This document shows, one piece after another, positions 25,786-33,155 of a DNA stretch of 37,959 nt; positions within the stretch are counted from its first letter, which is position 1, and each line of letters opens with the position of its first letter. The translations under genes and the position numbers were made by a program. The DNA is from a virus: positions 1 to 37,959 of the IMG/VR virus record IMGVR_UViG_3300023112_000044; one strand, given 5' to 3'. The notes under the pieces were generated by a model. The model saw nothing but the letters and a program-made list of their open reading frames with translations. It did not search any database and was not told the origin of the DNA.

Positions 25786-25898
25786 GAGATCAGCCAGGTG
25801 ACGATCAGCCACAATGTTCCCGAGCAGATCGCCGCACCGAGGAGGAAGATGGCATGGTCGAGGATTGTATTCAGGATGATTTCCCATCTCGGCTTCAT
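25782..25898 (-). CDS. 38-residue membrane protein
   Basis: A short protein with a basic start (MKPRWEIILN) and one hydrophobic helix (HAIFLLGAAICSGTLWLIVTWLIS) reaching the C terminus. Start and stop overlap both neighbours as ATGA, which supports real translation despite the length. Beside the spanin-like lipoprotein it could be a small holin or holin regulator; this is inference only. Confidence 0.6.
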   Translation of the reverse strand: MKPRWEIILNTILDHAIFLLGAAICSGTLWLIVTWLIS

Positions 25899-26239
25899 CC
25901 GATGGCCTTTTGGTATAAATGATCGTGTAGGTATCTGCGAATCCCCACAGTGTCTGGCCCTTCTCGGTAATAGATGTCGCCGATCCATCTGCCGTACTTT
26001 CCCGACTTCTTCGTGGTAATGAACATGTCCTCCCGGATGTGATTCTCGAACCACCACGCCGCCCACTTGCAATACTTCAGCCCCTCTTCCCTGGTATCGC
26101 CTCGAGGCTCCGGAGCGTTGAAGTGGGCCAGCCGCACTCGGATCTTATGCGAGATGTTAAATCCTAGATCGACCACGACATCCATCGTGTCGCCGTCTAT
26201 TACTCGATCGAGTATGCATGGGTAGGTGTAGTCGGTCAT
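25895..26239 (-). CDS. Staphylococcal nuclease-like protein
   Basis: A 114-residue SNase/thermonuclease homologue. The motifs are VIDGDTMDVVVDLG (residues 13-26), IRVRLAHFNAPE with Arg 36 and Glu 44 matching catalytic R35 and E43 of the Staphylococcus enzyme, and KYGRWIGDI with Arg 84 matching R87. The calcium ligand D40 of the model enzyme appears as Asn 41, and T41 as Ala, so metal use may differ. No signal peptide, so it acts inside the cell or virion. The ATG overlaps the methyltransferase stop (ATGA). It might degrade host DNA or process phage DNA. Confidence 0.85.
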   Translation of the reverse strand: MTDYTYPCILDRVIDGDTMDVVVDLGFNISHKIRVRLAHFNAPEPRGDTREEGLKYCKWAAWWFENHIREDMFITTKKSGKYGRWIGDIYYREGPDTVGIRRYLHDHLYQKAIG

Positions 26240-26955
26240 CGTATCGCCTCTTCTCCGGTCAGGGTCTTCCATCGCTCGACGATCACATCGCAGTAGCCGG
26301 GGTCGATCTCCAGGCCATAGCACTTGCGGCCGAGATTCTCGGCGGCGACGATCGTGGTGCCACTGCCGAGGAAGGGGTCGTAGACCAGATGCGAGCGATC
26401 CGTGATAATGCGGAGGAGATCATGCCAGAGCCTGAGCGGCTTCTGGGTCGGATGGGATGTGCGCTCGTGTCCTGCTGACCGTGGATAGCGGAACACATTC
26501 GATGTCGCCCCGCCGCCGTTCCAGCATCTGACCTTGCCATCTTTCACTCTTCCGAACACGCCGACCTCGACGCAGGAGCAGAAATTCGGGCGAGGACTTG
26601 GGGCGATTGGTTTCTCCCAGTACACGCATTGGAGCGGGCGGATGTTCGCTGCTTCGTAACGCCGCCACAAGGTTGTCATCTCGCTTTGGTCGTAGAATGA
26701 AATGAACGCCGCACCGGGAATGGCATGGGCAACAGCAACCCGAATCCAGCCCTGCGGTGTCTCCTTGTCCCATTCGATGTTGAATGAATCGCCTTCGCTT
26801 GAATGCTGGAATTTGGATTCCGATGCCGTGCCATACGGCGGATCCGTCAGGCAAGCATCGACCAGTTCCCCACCCATCAACCGCTCGACATCCTCCGCCT
26901 TCGTGGAGTCGCCGCAGAGTAGGCGATGGCGAGACCTGACCTGGAGGCTACCCAT
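26236..26955 (-). CDS. DPPY-type DNA methyltransferase (N6-adenine or N4-cytosine), copy 1
   Basis: 239 residues. Motif IV TDPPYG is near the N terminus (D38) and motif I DPFLGSGTTIVAAENLGRKCYGLEID near the C terminus (193 onward), so this is the beta-class order. The central part (residues 50-180) contains the target-recognition region. It is a tandem paralogue of the next upstream gene: the first 45 and last 55 residues are nearly the same in both, the middles differ. It follows directly in an operon with a ParB-like gene. DPPY is compatible with adenine-N6 or cytosine-N4 methylation. Confidence 0.9.
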   Translation of the reverse strand: MGSLQVRSRHRLLCGDSTKAEDVERLMGGELVDACLTDPPYGTASESKFQHSSEGDSFNIEWDKETPQGWIRVAVAHAIPGAAFISFYDQSEMTTLWRRYEAANIRPLQCVYWEKPIAPSPRPNFCSCVEVGVFGRVKDGKVRCWNGGGATSNVFRYPRSAGHERTSHPTQKPLRLWHDLLRIITDRSHLVYDPFLGSGTTIVAAENLGRKCYGLEIDPGYCDVIVERWKTLTGEEAIR

Positions 26956-27628
26956 GCCGCACCGTGGTAATCCCTCCGGTCAGGGTCTCCCATCGCTCAA
27001 TGATCACATCGCAGTAGCCGGGATCGATTTCCATGCCGTAGCATTTGCGGCCCAGGTTGTCGGCTGCGATCAGCGTTGTGCCGCTGCCGAGGAAGGGATC
27101 GAGGATGACCTCGCCATCAAGTGATACCCGTTTCATCAACCAACTCCAAAACCCAATAGGCTTCGCACATGGATGGTCGTCACTCGATGCTCTTTCGGTG
27201 TGTACTATTGCGTCTGGATGACTCCCCATGCCGTTCGCAAGTTTTGGATCTTTCCCGTAACACATGATGGGTTGCCAACAGATAAACCCCCAAGGGCCTC
27301 GGCCCGTCCCTGCGGGAACAAACCATGCCATCGTCCATGTTGGTGTGGGGTATCTGTGTTGGTTCATGTTTCCTGGCGTGATGACAACTCTATGCACATT
27401 ACCAATGCACCGTTCGACCACTGATGCGATGATTGCATCCAGGTTTTCCACTGTGTCATCGTAACTGTTGTAGTTGTTCTTATCTGATTTTGTACCTGCG
27501 ACCCCGTATGGTGGATCAGTGACAACAGCATCCGCCACCTCCCCACCCATCAACCGCTCGACATCCTCCTCCTTCGTGGAGTCGCCGCAGAGTAAGCGAT
27601 GGATGGATTTCACCTGGAGGCTACCCAT
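26948..27628 (-). CDS. DPPY-type DNA methyltransferase, copy 2
   Basis: 226 residues, starting MGSLQVKSIHRLLCGDST. Motif IV TDPPYG (D38) and motif I DPFLGSGTTLIAADNLGRKCYGMEID match copy 1 almost residue for residue, but the region between is unrelated in length and sequence (for example NNYNSYDDTVENLDAI, and PTWTMAWFVPAGTGRGPWGF). The two thus probably methylate different sites. ATG 27628 overlaps the end of the ParB-like gene by eight bases; in many phages ParB and methyltransferase halves are one chain with a GDxxxLGxHRLLCGDST junction, which is split here. Confidence 0.9.
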   Translation of the reverse strand: MGSLQVKSIHRLLCGDSTKEEDVERLMGGEVADAVVTDPPYGVAGTKSDKNNYNSYDDTVENLDAIIASVVERCIGNVHRVVITPGNMNQHRYPTPTWTMAWFVPAGTGRGPWGFICWQPIMCYGKDPKLANGMGSHPDAIVHTERASSDDHPCAKPIGFWSWLMKRVSLDGEVILDPFLGSGTTLIAADNLGRKCYGMEIDPGYCDVIIERWETLTGGITTVRHG

Positions 27629-28208
27629 CGCAGCACTGCTCGCCGACTCTGGCGGGGTCGTAATCCTGCCGCTTGCCACACGCATCGCACTCGAGGTAGG
27701 CGCCGAAGAGAATCAGATCGCCAGGCTTCGTAATCGGCTCCACTGGCGGCTCGGGGATGGGCGCTTCCTCCTGTTCATTCTCGCCTGGCAATTCCAGGTC
27801 GAGCAGTTCGCCGAGTTCTTCATCGCTCCAGCCGAGGGAGTCGAGATCGATGTCTTCATCCTTCAGGGAAGACAGCACGCCAGCGAGGCCAGCCATGTCG
27901 AACTCGGATAGGTCCGCCGTCCTGTTGTCGGTGATGGCGTACAACTTCGCCGTGGTGTCATCATCCGAATCTGCCGACACCACTGCGATGTGCGACCAGC
28001 CGAGATTGATGGCGGCCACGAGCCTGGCGTTCCCGGCGATGACGATTCCATTGCGGGCCACGATCGGCGTGCGCTGACCGAACCGCTCGAGGGAGTTCTG
28101 CACGGAGGAGATGCTCCGCTTGTCATGCTTTCGCAGGTTGTCCGGGTCTTCGGTGATCGAGCCGATGGGGACGGCCAGCCCTCGCAACTCCTCGGCGATG
28201 TAATCCAT
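27621..28208 (-). CDS. ParB-like nuclease-domain protein with zinc-binding tail
   Basis: 195 residues from ATG 28208, the third of three consecutive ATG codons and the one six bases from GAGG. Residues 10-110 are a ParB/Srx fold: LRKHDKRSISSVQNSLERFGQRTPIVARNGIVIAGNARLVAAINLGW. An acidic stretch and a Pro/Glu linker follow, then LECDACGKRQ...GEQCCDG, a CxxC...CC putative zinc site. ParB-like domains are often fused to phage DPPY methyltransferases and are thought to guide or regulate them; here two methyltransferases follow directly, suggesting one functional unit. Confidence 0.82.
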   Translation of the reverse strand: MDYIAEELRGLAVPIGSITEDPDNLRKHDKRSISSVQNSLERFGQRTPIVARNGIVIAGNARLVAAINLGWSHIAVVSADSDDDTTAKLYAITDNRTADLSEFDMAGLAGVLSSLKDEDIDLDSLGWSDEELGELLDLELPGENEQEEAPIPEPPVEPITKPGDLILFGAYLECDACGKRQDYDPARVGEQCCDG

Positions 28209-28531
28209 CATCATCCTCATTTCATTTTGACAGTTTGCAGTCTGCCCCTCAGGCTGCAACATTCGGTTCTATGCTAGGCATAGAGCCTCCCGAGGTAGGA
28301 ACCACATCGATGGTTTGGATGGACTGGCGGCGCTCTGGTCGTCCTTGTCGCAGCCTACAAACGGAAGATGGAATATATTTATCGACCGAAAGCCGAGAAC
28401 CGAGATGTAGACACCCACAGGAGGTACCTTAGAAGGGTGGCCGCAGAGAGCCACACAGGGCTGCTGTACGGGCCTGACTCGGAACACTCAGGCGGCGGCG
28501 GAGGCTGTCAGCGGGTCACACAGGCGGCCAT
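28209..28531. other. 323-bp region without a convincing gene
   Basis: A space between the 38-residue acidic protein and the ParB-like gene. It contains two adjacent stem-loops (28235-28259 and 28265-28287), a third weaker one (28472-28493, arms GCCTGA/TCAGGC), and an AT-rich patch (GGAATATATTTATCG, about 28372-28386) that could include a -10 element. A 72-codon minus-strand frame is present but lacks a ribosome site and looks like chance. It probably holds control elements for the methyltransferase block. Confidence 0.5.
28235..28287 (+). promoter_or_regulatory. Two adjacent stem-loops
   Basis: First stem 28235-28244 with 28250-28259 (10 bp, 5-base loop); second stem 28265-28274 with 28278-28287 (10 bp, 3-base loop). 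Each has a single T-G pair that is a wobble in plus-strand RNA and an A-C mismatch in minus-strand RNA. They lie 27-79 bases upstream of the ParB-like start. Double-stranded operators or a small plus-strand RNA are both possible. Confidence 0.5.
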
Positions 28532-28648
28532 CTACCGCTCGAGTTCCTCATCCATCTGGCGGCGGTCATCATCCGCACCTTCATCACGCTCTTCCTGCTC
28601 CTCTGGCACACCGTGCCATCCGTCCTCGTGTCTGCTCGGCTGGTTCAT
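28532..28648 (-). CDS. 38-residue acidic protein
   Basis: MNQPSRHEDGWHGV followed by a run dominated by Glu, Asp and Arg (EEQEERDEGADDDRRQMDEE). The start codon overlaps the stop of the previous gene as ATGA, and an AAAGGAAC ribosome-like site precedes it. It is highly charged and likely disordered or helical. Function unknown; an acidic mini-protein could mimic DNA or modulate a partner. Confidence 0.5.
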   Translation of the reverse strand: MNQPSRHEDGWHGVPEEQEERDEGADDDRRQMDEELER

Positions 28649-28950
28649 TTGGCTGCTGTTCCTTTCATGAATGACTCCGGCGCTCTGCCGCTGATGCGTG
28701 TTCGGCTGGCCACTACTCCAACCGGGATGATGGTCAGGCCGCCCCAATCGCCATCCTTCGCTCGGCTGTCAGCGAGGATGATCTTCTTGTCGTTCTCGAA
28801 CACCAGCCATCCAACAGTGATGCAGGTCGCTGGCTCCGCCTTCGATACTGAGCCTGAATGCCATGACGGATCGCTGAGGATGTCGAGCCACCTGACAACA
28901 TACAGGCCAGGGCTTTTGTTCTTCTTTGATGTTGGCTTCACGAGCCACAC
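28645..28950 (-). CDS. Hypothetical protein, small beta-rich
   Basis: 101 residues beginning MWLVKPTSKKNKSPGLYVVRWLDILSDPSWHSG. The centre, ATCITVGWLVFENDKKIILADSR, then GGLTIIPVGVVASRTRI, looks like a small beta barrel and recalls short phage proteins with a '...S.GwL......ii.....IP' pattern. No function known. It is in the replication operon between the zinc-knuckle protein and the 38-residue acidic protein. Confidence 0.6.
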   Translation of the reverse strand: MWLVKPTSKKNKSPGLYVVRWLDILSDPSWHSGSVSKAEPATCITVGWLVFENDKKIILADSRAKDGDWGGLTIIPVGVVASRTRISGRAPESFMKGTAAK

Positions 28951-28961
28951 GCCTCAGGAGT

Positions 28962-29315
28962 TCACAGCGGCACCTCGAGATATCCGAGGCCGTTGCATTC
29001 CGTGCAGAGTTCCATCGCAGCCATGTCGATGTACCCGACTTCCTCGCACTCGGCGCAGGGCTTCATCGAATCGGTCAGCGGCTTCGGGATCGTCAGCGTC
29101 ACCGCATCGAAGTCCCGGCCACGGGCCACCACCAACTTCAATGGAACAGCGGCACCCGCTCGGCCCTGGCTCATGCTCAACTGGTTGAACTTTATCATCG
29201 TGGTGTCTGCTCCCAGGATCATGTCAGCCGCTCGTAGTAGCTCGGATGAAACTTGAGGGTCTGCGACCTTCTGATGAACTACAGCATGGACACGATACTG
29301 GAAGGGATGGCGCAT
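28962..29315 (-). CDS. Zinc-knuckle hypothetical protein
   Basis: 117 residues. GGAG lies five bases before ATG 29315. The C-terminal third has PCAECEEVGYIDMAAMELCTECNGLGYLEV: two CxxC pairs with Gly, resembling one DnaJ zinc repeat. The N-terminal part reads SSELLRAADMILG...LSMSQGRAGAAVPLKLVVARG. The knuckle resembles the T-domain motif CTRCNGTG at 8573-8935. It may be a nucleic-acid-associated or chaperone-like accessory protein. Confidence 0.65.
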   Translation of the reverse strand: MRHPFQYRVHAVVHQKVADPQVSSELLRAADMILGADTTMIKFNQLSMSQGRAGAAVPLKLVVARGRDFDAVTLTIPKPLTDSMKPCAECEEVGYIDMAAMELCTECNGLGYLEVPL

Positions 29316-29387
29316 GGTTCTCCTGACATGGGTGGACCTCGATCATCCCACACTACTGCGAAAGATGAAGCCGCTGTTCCTCCAGGA

Positions 29388-29930
29388 TTAACGCTGCAAC
29401 GCCCGGGCGAACTCTCGGCACTTCTGGTATCGATGCTTCAGGGCCAGGCGCAGGTGGCGATAGCATCCTCGCTCCGCTTCATCCCTCGAGCGACATAACA
29501 GCACGGGCACATCGTTCTGGACCTTGTGCAGGACTGACAGCACTTGCTCGGGTGTCATCTTCCCTCGCCAGCCACCGCCCATCTCGAGCATTCCGTAGTC
29601 GGCCTCGATGATCAGCAGCGGGAACTGTGTGGCTCCCCGCATCCCTGCGATCTGCTTGAAGAAGCGCACCCGATCGGTTCCACAGCATTTCACGAAGTCT
29701 TGAAGCGATTTGCGTTCAACAGCAGCCAATAGGGGGTCGATGTCCAGAACATAGTCGCCATGCCTAACAGTGCCACGAACAGTAGCGAGATGGCCGTAAC
29801 AGGAGGCGAATGTCCACGGTTGCTGTTCCCTGGTGTCACATCGGATCGTTAGCAGTTGTTCAGGAAACTGAGACGGCCATCCAGGTACCCCTGTTTGACG
29901 ACTTGACGAGATTTTCCCATCTTGATTCAA
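29388..29930 (-). CDS. ERCC4-domain nuclease
   Basis: 180 residues, similar to the nuclease domain of XPF/Mus81 (structure-specific endonucleases). The catalytic motif is CDTREQQPW (D32), HGDYV (58-61), VERKSLQDFV (71-80), with RFFKQIAGMRG downstream. The start appears to be TTG 29930, as no ATG lies in frame, and it overlaps a nine-codon mini-ORF (29956-29927) that could couple translation. Phages use such nucleases in recombination or fork processing, matching the neighbouring RecT, SSB and helicase. A promoter-like element lies just upstream. Confidence 0.87.
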   Translation of the reverse strand: MNQDGKISSSRQTGVPGWPSQFPEQLLTIRCDTREQQPWTFASCYGHLATVRGTVRHGDYVLDIDPLLAAVERKSLQDFVKCCGTDRVRFFKQIAGMRGATQFPLLIIEADYGMLEMGGGWRGKMTPEQVLSVLHKVQNDVPVLLCRSRDEAERGCYRHLRLALKHRYQKCREFARALQR

Positions 29931-29998
29931 TTGGCATCACATCTACCATCCACCATGTTGTAATTACAAAACACTCCATCATCTTGTCAAGTCGTCAA
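29895..29998 (-). promoter_or_regulatory. Promoter with palindromic operator and TTGACGA repeats
   Basis: On the minus strand, TTGACA (29990-29985) and TGTAAT (29968-29963) are 16 bases apart, a good sigma-70-type promoter aimed at the ERCC4 gene. A perfect 12-bp palindrome, TTGTAATTACAA (29958-29969), covers the -10. An inverted repeat of 13 bp (TTGACGACTTGAC at 29895-29907, its complement at 29986-29998) flanks it. The heptamer TTGACGA occurs four times between 29895 and 30071 in both orientations. The spacing suggests repression of this block, or a replication origin. Confidence 0.55.
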
Positions 29999-30078
29999 GG
30001 TAACGCCTAAACGATAGGCATTGGCCTTGTGCTGCTGTTCTAGTTTGACTTTTACATCTCCATCTCGTCAAATTCTCG

Positions 30079-32307
30079 TCACGACAAGTCAATCAACAGA
30101 TCAGGATTCACCAGCGCAATCTCATCCCATGCTCGATTGCCAGCGGTGTCACGACACTCCATCGACCAGCCTTTCCGCTCGACCAGGGCCGTCCCCAGTT
30201 TGATCTTGCCCAGCGGCTTCAGTCCTCCATTTTCGCACCAGTGCGAGTACACCCGGTAAAGCGCATCCTTCGTGACGGTGTGCCCTGGACACTCGACGAC
30301 ATTCTCGATGAGGAACTGCCCGAGCCAGTCCTCTCGGAGCCTGTATGATTTTGTAGCATCTTCGATACTCGAGGGCGTGGGCATCATCCCGTTGGTCAGG
30401 TAGTCCGATGCACCTTGCACCAGCCAGCGGAGGATCCCCGGCCCTTCCTGCTCGGCCAGCCAGTCCCATACATTATCCCTCTTCATCGACTCGGGGATCT
30501 GCTCGCCCCACTTGATGAATCGCATCCGCCGCCAGATGCCATCGCTGGAGTCTCGGATGCCCGGTGCAGCATTCGTGCCGAAGAAGATCGACCCCTGTGG
30601 CTTCCAGGGCGATGCGTCAACATGAAGCCCTCGGTGGGTCATCTGCTCGCCGCCTGTCCACGCTTTGATCATCGACTCGTCGAGGAGTCCGCCCGTGGTC
30701 ACCTCGCTCGATGCGATCATCCGCTGCGCTCGGAGCCTGACCAGTTCAGGCCGTGGCTTATCGCCCGAGCGATTCAGGCAAGCCATGAATGTCTCGATCT
30801 GTGCGTGGCTGCTGTACCCGCCAGGCGAGTCGCCGAGGACCGTGGCGATGGTGTTAATGAATGCCGACTTGCCATTCGACCCACTGCCGTGATTGCAGTA
30901 GACGGCTTGCTCCATCTTCCCAGTGGTGGCGACACCTGCGATGGCCTGGAGGTAGTCCCGAATGTTGAAGTCCGGCTGCCACACAGTCATCGCTTCAGTC
31001 CACAGCGGGCAATCGGCATCTGGATCCCACGACACCGGACAGCGCAACATGAATCGATAATCTGGTGAGTGCGGCAACAGTTCCATCGTCCTGAGATTCA
31101 CGACTCCATTGATGACATTCAGGAGTTCGCAGTGAACATGATCGCCGAGATCCTCGAGCCGGACCCGCAGCCGAGACTGTGCCGCCTCCATTGCTCCGCT
31201 GATCGCCGCCTTGTTCTGAGCAGTTCGCAGGGCTGTCAATACCCATCGAGGTGCGCCAGCGAGTTCGCACGCCTCCCACCGCTCGACAAACAATCGCCCG
31301 ACTCTGGCCCTGGCTTCGGCATCGCCTCGGAGGAACACGCCGGATTCGTACACCGCCCATTTGTTCTTGCCGCCTTCGAGATCCTCGCAATAGATCAATT
31401 CGCCATTGAGATGCTCGACCAGATACCCGGCGAGTTCCTCGTGCGTTCCGCAGTTCCCCGGCCAGGTCATCACCTGGATCGGATCATCGATCGGGTTGCT
31501 TTCCACTGGCACAAGGTCATCGAGCGATGCGCCGGAGTCGAGATGGTCAGATACATCAGCGCCATCCTGGCCCGTACCGACAGGCGACTCGACCACGCTG
31601 GCCACGATCCCCTTCTCCTGTAGTTGTCGGCAGATTCGATTGGCGAACTTTCGGCCCGGCTCATCCTTGTCCCGGATCACTCGCACCGCTTGCGGCTGGA
31701 GCGTCTGAATCTGTTCGATCTGCGCCTCGGTGAGTTTCCCGGATGACCCTCCGGAGATGCAGGTGGCAGCGTGTCCGCCCTCCCTGAGCCGCAGGGCATC
31801 CTTCTCACCCTCGACGAAGTACAGCAGCGGGATCGATTCCATCCCATGTAACTGCGGGAGATTGAACATCAGACGAGTGACTCCAGCCACTGACCCGATC
31901 CATCGCTCCTGTGTGGAATCCCATCGCTGTTGGCGGAATGTCTTGTCCCGGCTCTTCCCTCCGCCTGGCTCGAGGTAGTGGCTGCGGCACACACGATACT
32001 CGACGGCTCCATCGGGCCATTCGTACAGGTAGATCGCTGATGGCTTCGACTCGAGTTTCCTCGGCGTGTGCGTGTCCACGCTCTGGCGAATGTCGCCGAT
32101 GGCGGCTGCGATGTCCTCCGGCGAGCATTGAGCCTGGCAGTGGTAGCGGTAGCGGTCAGTTCCCGGTGTGTGGAAGATCGACAGCGATGGGTTCTGGTCG
32201 CCGTTCCCCTTCCCGTGTCCAGGGACAGGACAGCACGCACTCCAGACGGTATCGCCATCGGGAGTGGTCCCCAGTTCCTTCAGTTGGTCGAACCTGTCTA
32301 GGATCAT
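30079..32307 (-). CDS. Primase-helicase (TOPRIM plus SF3/D5-type helicase)
   Basis: 742 residues. An N-terminal zinc finger (CCPVPGHG at 25-32 and CQAQC at 57-61), a TOPRIM primase domain (FVEGEKDALR at 164-173, VIRDKDEPG at 210-218), a D5_N-like linker with INGVVNLRTMEL (399-410), and an SF3 helicase domain with Walker A HGSGSNGKSAF (473-483) and FFGTNAAPGIRDSSDGIWRR. It synthesises primers and unwinds DNA at the fork. ATG 32307 overlaps the RecT stop as ATGA, which excludes the longer reading. A single-chain primase-helicase suggests dependence on the host polymerase, since no polymerase is seen. Confidence 0.93.
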   Translation of the reverse strand: MILDRFDQLKELGTTPDGDTVWSACCPVPGHGKGNGDQNPSLSIFHTPGTDRYRYHCQAQCSPEDIAAAIGDIRQSVDTHTPRKLESKPSAIYLYEWPDGAVEYRVCRSHYLEPGGGKSRDKTFRQQRWDSTQERWIGSVAGVTRLMFNLPQLHGMESIPLLYFVEGEKDALRLREGGHAATCISGGSSGKLTEAQIEQIQTLQPQAVRVIRDKDEPGRKFANRICRQLQEKGIVASVVESPVGTGQDGADVSDHLDSGASLDDLVPVESNPIDDPIQVMTWPGNCGTHEELAGYLVEHLNGELIYCEDLEGGKNKWAVYESGVFLRGDAEARARVGRLFVERWEACELAGAPRWVLTALRTAQNKAAISGAMEAAQSRLRVRLEDLGDHVHCELLNVINGVVNLRTMELLPHSPDYRFMLRCPVSWDPDADCPLWTEAMTVWQPDFNIRDYLQAIAGVATTGKMEQAVYCNHGSGSNGKSAFINTIATVLGDSPGGYSSHAQIETFMACLNRSGDKPRPELVRLRAQRMIASSEVTTGGLLDESMIKAWTGGEQMTHRGLHVDASPWKPQGSIFFGTNAAPGIRDSSDGIWRRMRFIKWGEQIPESMKRDNVWDWLAEQEGPGILRWLVQGASDYLTNGMMPTPSSIEDATKSYRLREDWLGQFLIENVVECPGHTVTKDALYRVYSHWCENGGLKPLGKIKLGTALVERKGWSMECRDTAGNRAWDEIALVNPDLLIDLS

Positions 32308-32885
32308 TTCAACTCCTTGATGACGATCTCTGTCGCCTCCCCTGTCGGTCCAGGCTCGACCGTTCCAGTGAATCCCACCTCTTCGAGTTCCTCGGCGCTG
32401 GGAAGATTGATGCCGCACGCCAGCCTGGTCGCACTAATGATGGCCCGGTGCCCGAGCATCCTGCGTGGCATTTGCTTCCAGACAGGTCCGCCCCTGCGGC
32501 ACTCGCTCAGGAACTCCGTCCGGCTGTACTCTTCCAGACCTGCTGGCGTGTAGCGCCCGAGGGTGGCCGTGCAGCACACCTCGCCATCTTCGAGATCCTC
32601 GTACTTCGTCGAGACCTTGCTGATGCCATCTCGCCGCTGGATTTTCGTGTATCCGGCGTAGGTGATCGCCGTGGTGACCGCCCCGCCCTTGCGGAGGAAG
32701 ATGACCTCCTCGCTCAGTGGATCTAAGTTAGTCCGGAAGATGTCCCCGACTGCCTTGGCTGCTTCCGCCTGGCTGAATCCAGACAGCACCGTGCCCTTCA
32801 ACAGGTCGGCATATGCCTCCGGTGTCATTCCTCGAGCGGTCGCCACCTCGCCCAGTTGCCTGTCAACATCCACGAGTTCGCTCAT
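32304..32885 (-). CDS. recT: RecT-family single-strand annealing protein
   Basis: 193 residues. The characteristic RecT end, VWKQMPRRMLGHRAIISATRLACGI, is present, preceded by DPLSEEVIFLRKGGAVTTAITYAGYTKIQRRDG and CCTATLGRY. It anneals complementary single strands produced by an exonuclease, here plausibly the Cas4/RecB-like nuclease 0.3 kb upstream. ATG 32885 overlaps the HTH stop. It is a little short for RecT (about 270). Confidence 0.87.
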   Translation of the reverse strand: MSELVDVDRQLGEVATARGMTPEAYADLLKGTVLSGFSQAEAAKAVGDIFRTNLDPLSEEVIFLRKGGAVTTAITYAGYTKIQRRDGISKVSTKYEDLEDGEVCCTATLGRYTPAGLEEYSRTEFLSECRRGGPVWKQMPRRMLGHRAIISATRLACGINLPSAEELEEVGFTGTVEPGPTGEATEIVIKELK

Positions 32886-33124
32886 TTCGCCTCCTCTGGC
32901 ATGAAGTTGCCGATCCATCGAAGGATGGCCCGCTTCGACCAATTCCAACTGCGCTGGCCCGGATGGATTTTCGTGGGCATCGCATAGTCCGGGATGATTC
33001 CAGCCGCCCGCCACTTGTGGATGCACGCCTCCGATTTGTGCAGCATCCTCGCCACATCGCAGGTCAGCAGGATGTTATTGTTCCCATCCTGGATCCGCTT
33101 GTCGCTTTCCTCTTCGGTCCCCAT
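32882..33124 (-). CDS. HTH DNA-binding protein, MerR/excisionase-like
   Basis: 80 residues with LTCDVARMLHKSEACIHKWRAAGIIPDYAMP, the helix-turn-helix and wing of MerR/excisionase-type proteins. It is located between the nuclease and RecT. It could be a small regulator of the early transcript, or replication accessory; excision is unlikely because no integrase is present. Confidence 0.75.
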   Translation of the reverse strand: MGTEEESDKRIQDGNNNILLTCDVARMLHKSEACIHKWRAAGIIPDYAMPTKIHPGQRSWNWSKRAILRWIGNFMPEEAK

Positions 33125-33155
33125 CTCATTCCCCTTCCGAGGCGCTCGGCCTCAT

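Noticed and set aside
28269-28487. 72-codon minus-strand frame
   Set aside because: No ribosome site, composition unlike its neighbours, and it crosses the hairpin region; retained only as part of the gene-free stretch.
32882-33124. Excisionase implying a temperate phage
   Set aside because: The HTH resembles excisionases, but no integrase, repressor or attachment site is seen; a transcription or replication role is more likely.
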